Assembly: GCA_002170395.1 (NCBI GenBank)
Contig: NHEJ01000004.1
Location: 333,685-397,684, forward strand
Direction of reading: 5' to 3'
DNA: 64,000 nt
Source: Betaproteobacteria bacterium TMED82
Lineage (GTDB): Bacteria > Pseudomonadota > Gammaproteobacteria > Burkholderiales > Burkholderiaceae_A
Both the position numbers and the translations under genes were made by a program. Below, in pieces: positions 63,732 to 64,000 of the stretch (position 1 is its first letter; each line of letters starts with the position of its first letter). The notes beneath the pieces are model-generated. The model worked only from the letters and a program-made list of their open reading frames with translations. It was not told the DNA's origin and did not search any database.

Positions 63732-64000
63732 TTGAGCGCTGCTAATTTTTTTACTTTGTCTGAGTGGTTTTTAAAGGGGTCATTTTACCACCAGCCATTC
63801 CGATGGATAATAACCATAGTGTCAATTTCCATCGGAGTTTGTTTGTTGGTAGCTGTAAATTTAGTAAAAAATTCCGCGATCATTGAATTTAATAGAGCAT
63901 CAAATATTTTTTATGGAAAAGCAGAACTAAGCATTGAAGGACGCTTTCAGTATTTCGATGAGGTAGTTTTTGATGAATTATTAAGAAATAAATCAATTTT
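63732..64000 (+). CDS. FtsX/MacB-type ABC permease, 5' end
   Basis: An open frame runs off the right edge (89 whole codons). It begins at a possible TTG 63732 and reads LSAANFFTLSEWFLKGSF, then a membrane helix (RWIITIVSISIGVCLLVAV) and the start of a periplasmic domain (NLVKNSAIIEFNRASN). That layout is typical of FtsX-like permeases, and the ATPase just upstream is its natural partner. No strong ribosome binding site is visible, so the start is uncertain and could lie further upstream in the same frame. Confidence 0.75.
   Translation, partial: MSAANFFTLSEWFLKGSFYHQPFRWIITIVSISIGVCLLVAVNLVKNSAIIEFNRASNIFYGKAELSIEGRFQYFDEVVFDELLRNKSI

Noticed and set aside
1-64000. CRISPR array, insertion sequence or prophage
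   Set aside because: No regularly spaced repeats, transposase, terminal inverted repeats or phage structural genes were seen. The only recombinase is the chromosomal XerD.

Overview
The window is a gene-dense, visibly AT-rich bacterial chromosome segment with about 60 protein genes, one tRNA and almost no intergenic space. No stretch over 300 bases lacks a gene. Gene content and order point to a betaproteobacterium. Diagnostic blocks are tlpA-aroQ-accB-accC-prmA-sugar kinase beside an Ala/Lys-rich histone H1-like gene, glnE-yhdP-nit-tldD-aroG, the cobalamin adenosyltransferase beside glcD/glcE, purM divergent from hda-HAD-pcnB-deoxynucleoside kinase, tsaE divergent from queG, and tsaD divergent from rpsU-dnaG-rpoD. 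Short intergenic gaps, many 4-base start/stop overlaps and low GC suggest a streamlined, perhaps planktonic, organism (inference). SucCD and heme A synthase imply an aerobic TCA cycle. A PQQ-dehydrogenase-associated relay protein and SoxYZ-like carrier at the right end suggest oxidation of alcohols or other C1/C2 compounds by a quinoprotein encoded elsewhere.

Layout. 1-870: 3' end of the histone-like gene, a terminator-like hairpin and a YggT-family membrane protein. 868-6083 (minus): a seven-gene operon for fatty-acid initiation (accB, accC), shikimate pathway (aroQ), ribosomal protein methylation (prmA), a thioredoxin-like protein and a sugar kinase. 6115-9987 (plus): mpl, aroE, mgtE. 9980-12197: moaC, an M48 protease and a tiny zinc-finger gene missing from a simple ORF scan. 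12210-15893 (minus): ilvE and glnE. 15977-22991 (plus): yhdP, nit, tldD, aroG. 23001-27407: cobalamin adenosyltransferase, glcD, glcE, anmK. 27437-36238 (plus): an 11-gene run, tyrS, ctaA, nrdR, four riboflavin genes, nusB, thiL, pgpA, pncC. 36270-40009: an SOS-box-controlled recA-recX followed by sucC-sucD and a 23-residue hydrophobic reading frame.

39999-44293 (minus): hda (frameshifted), HAD phosphatase, pcnB, deoxynucleoside kinase, panC. 44336-49765: purM, then miaA-mutL-amiC-tsaE (minus). 49839-53580: queG-xerD-plsY, then tsaD (minus). 53671-58321: the macromolecular-synthesis run rpsU-dnaG-rpoD, then a CAT-anticodon tRNA. 58335-64000: the least ordinary part. It holds a double metallo-beta-lactamase-fold quinoprotein relay protein, a SoxYZ-fusion carrier, two unrecognised small secreted proteins, a secreted trypsin-like protease with a TPR-like tail, and an ABC exporter (ATPase plus a permease cut by the window edge).

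The best leads are the frameshift in hda exactly at the Walker A loop, the relay protein with a degenerate first metallohydrolase domain fused to an intact second one, the envelope cluster around it, AT-hook-like motifs in the sigma-70 N-terminus, the catalytically dead GTP cyclohydrolase II half of RibBA, and the lack of glcF beside glcD/glcE. All calls come from reading sequence and remembered family motifs. No database search was run.
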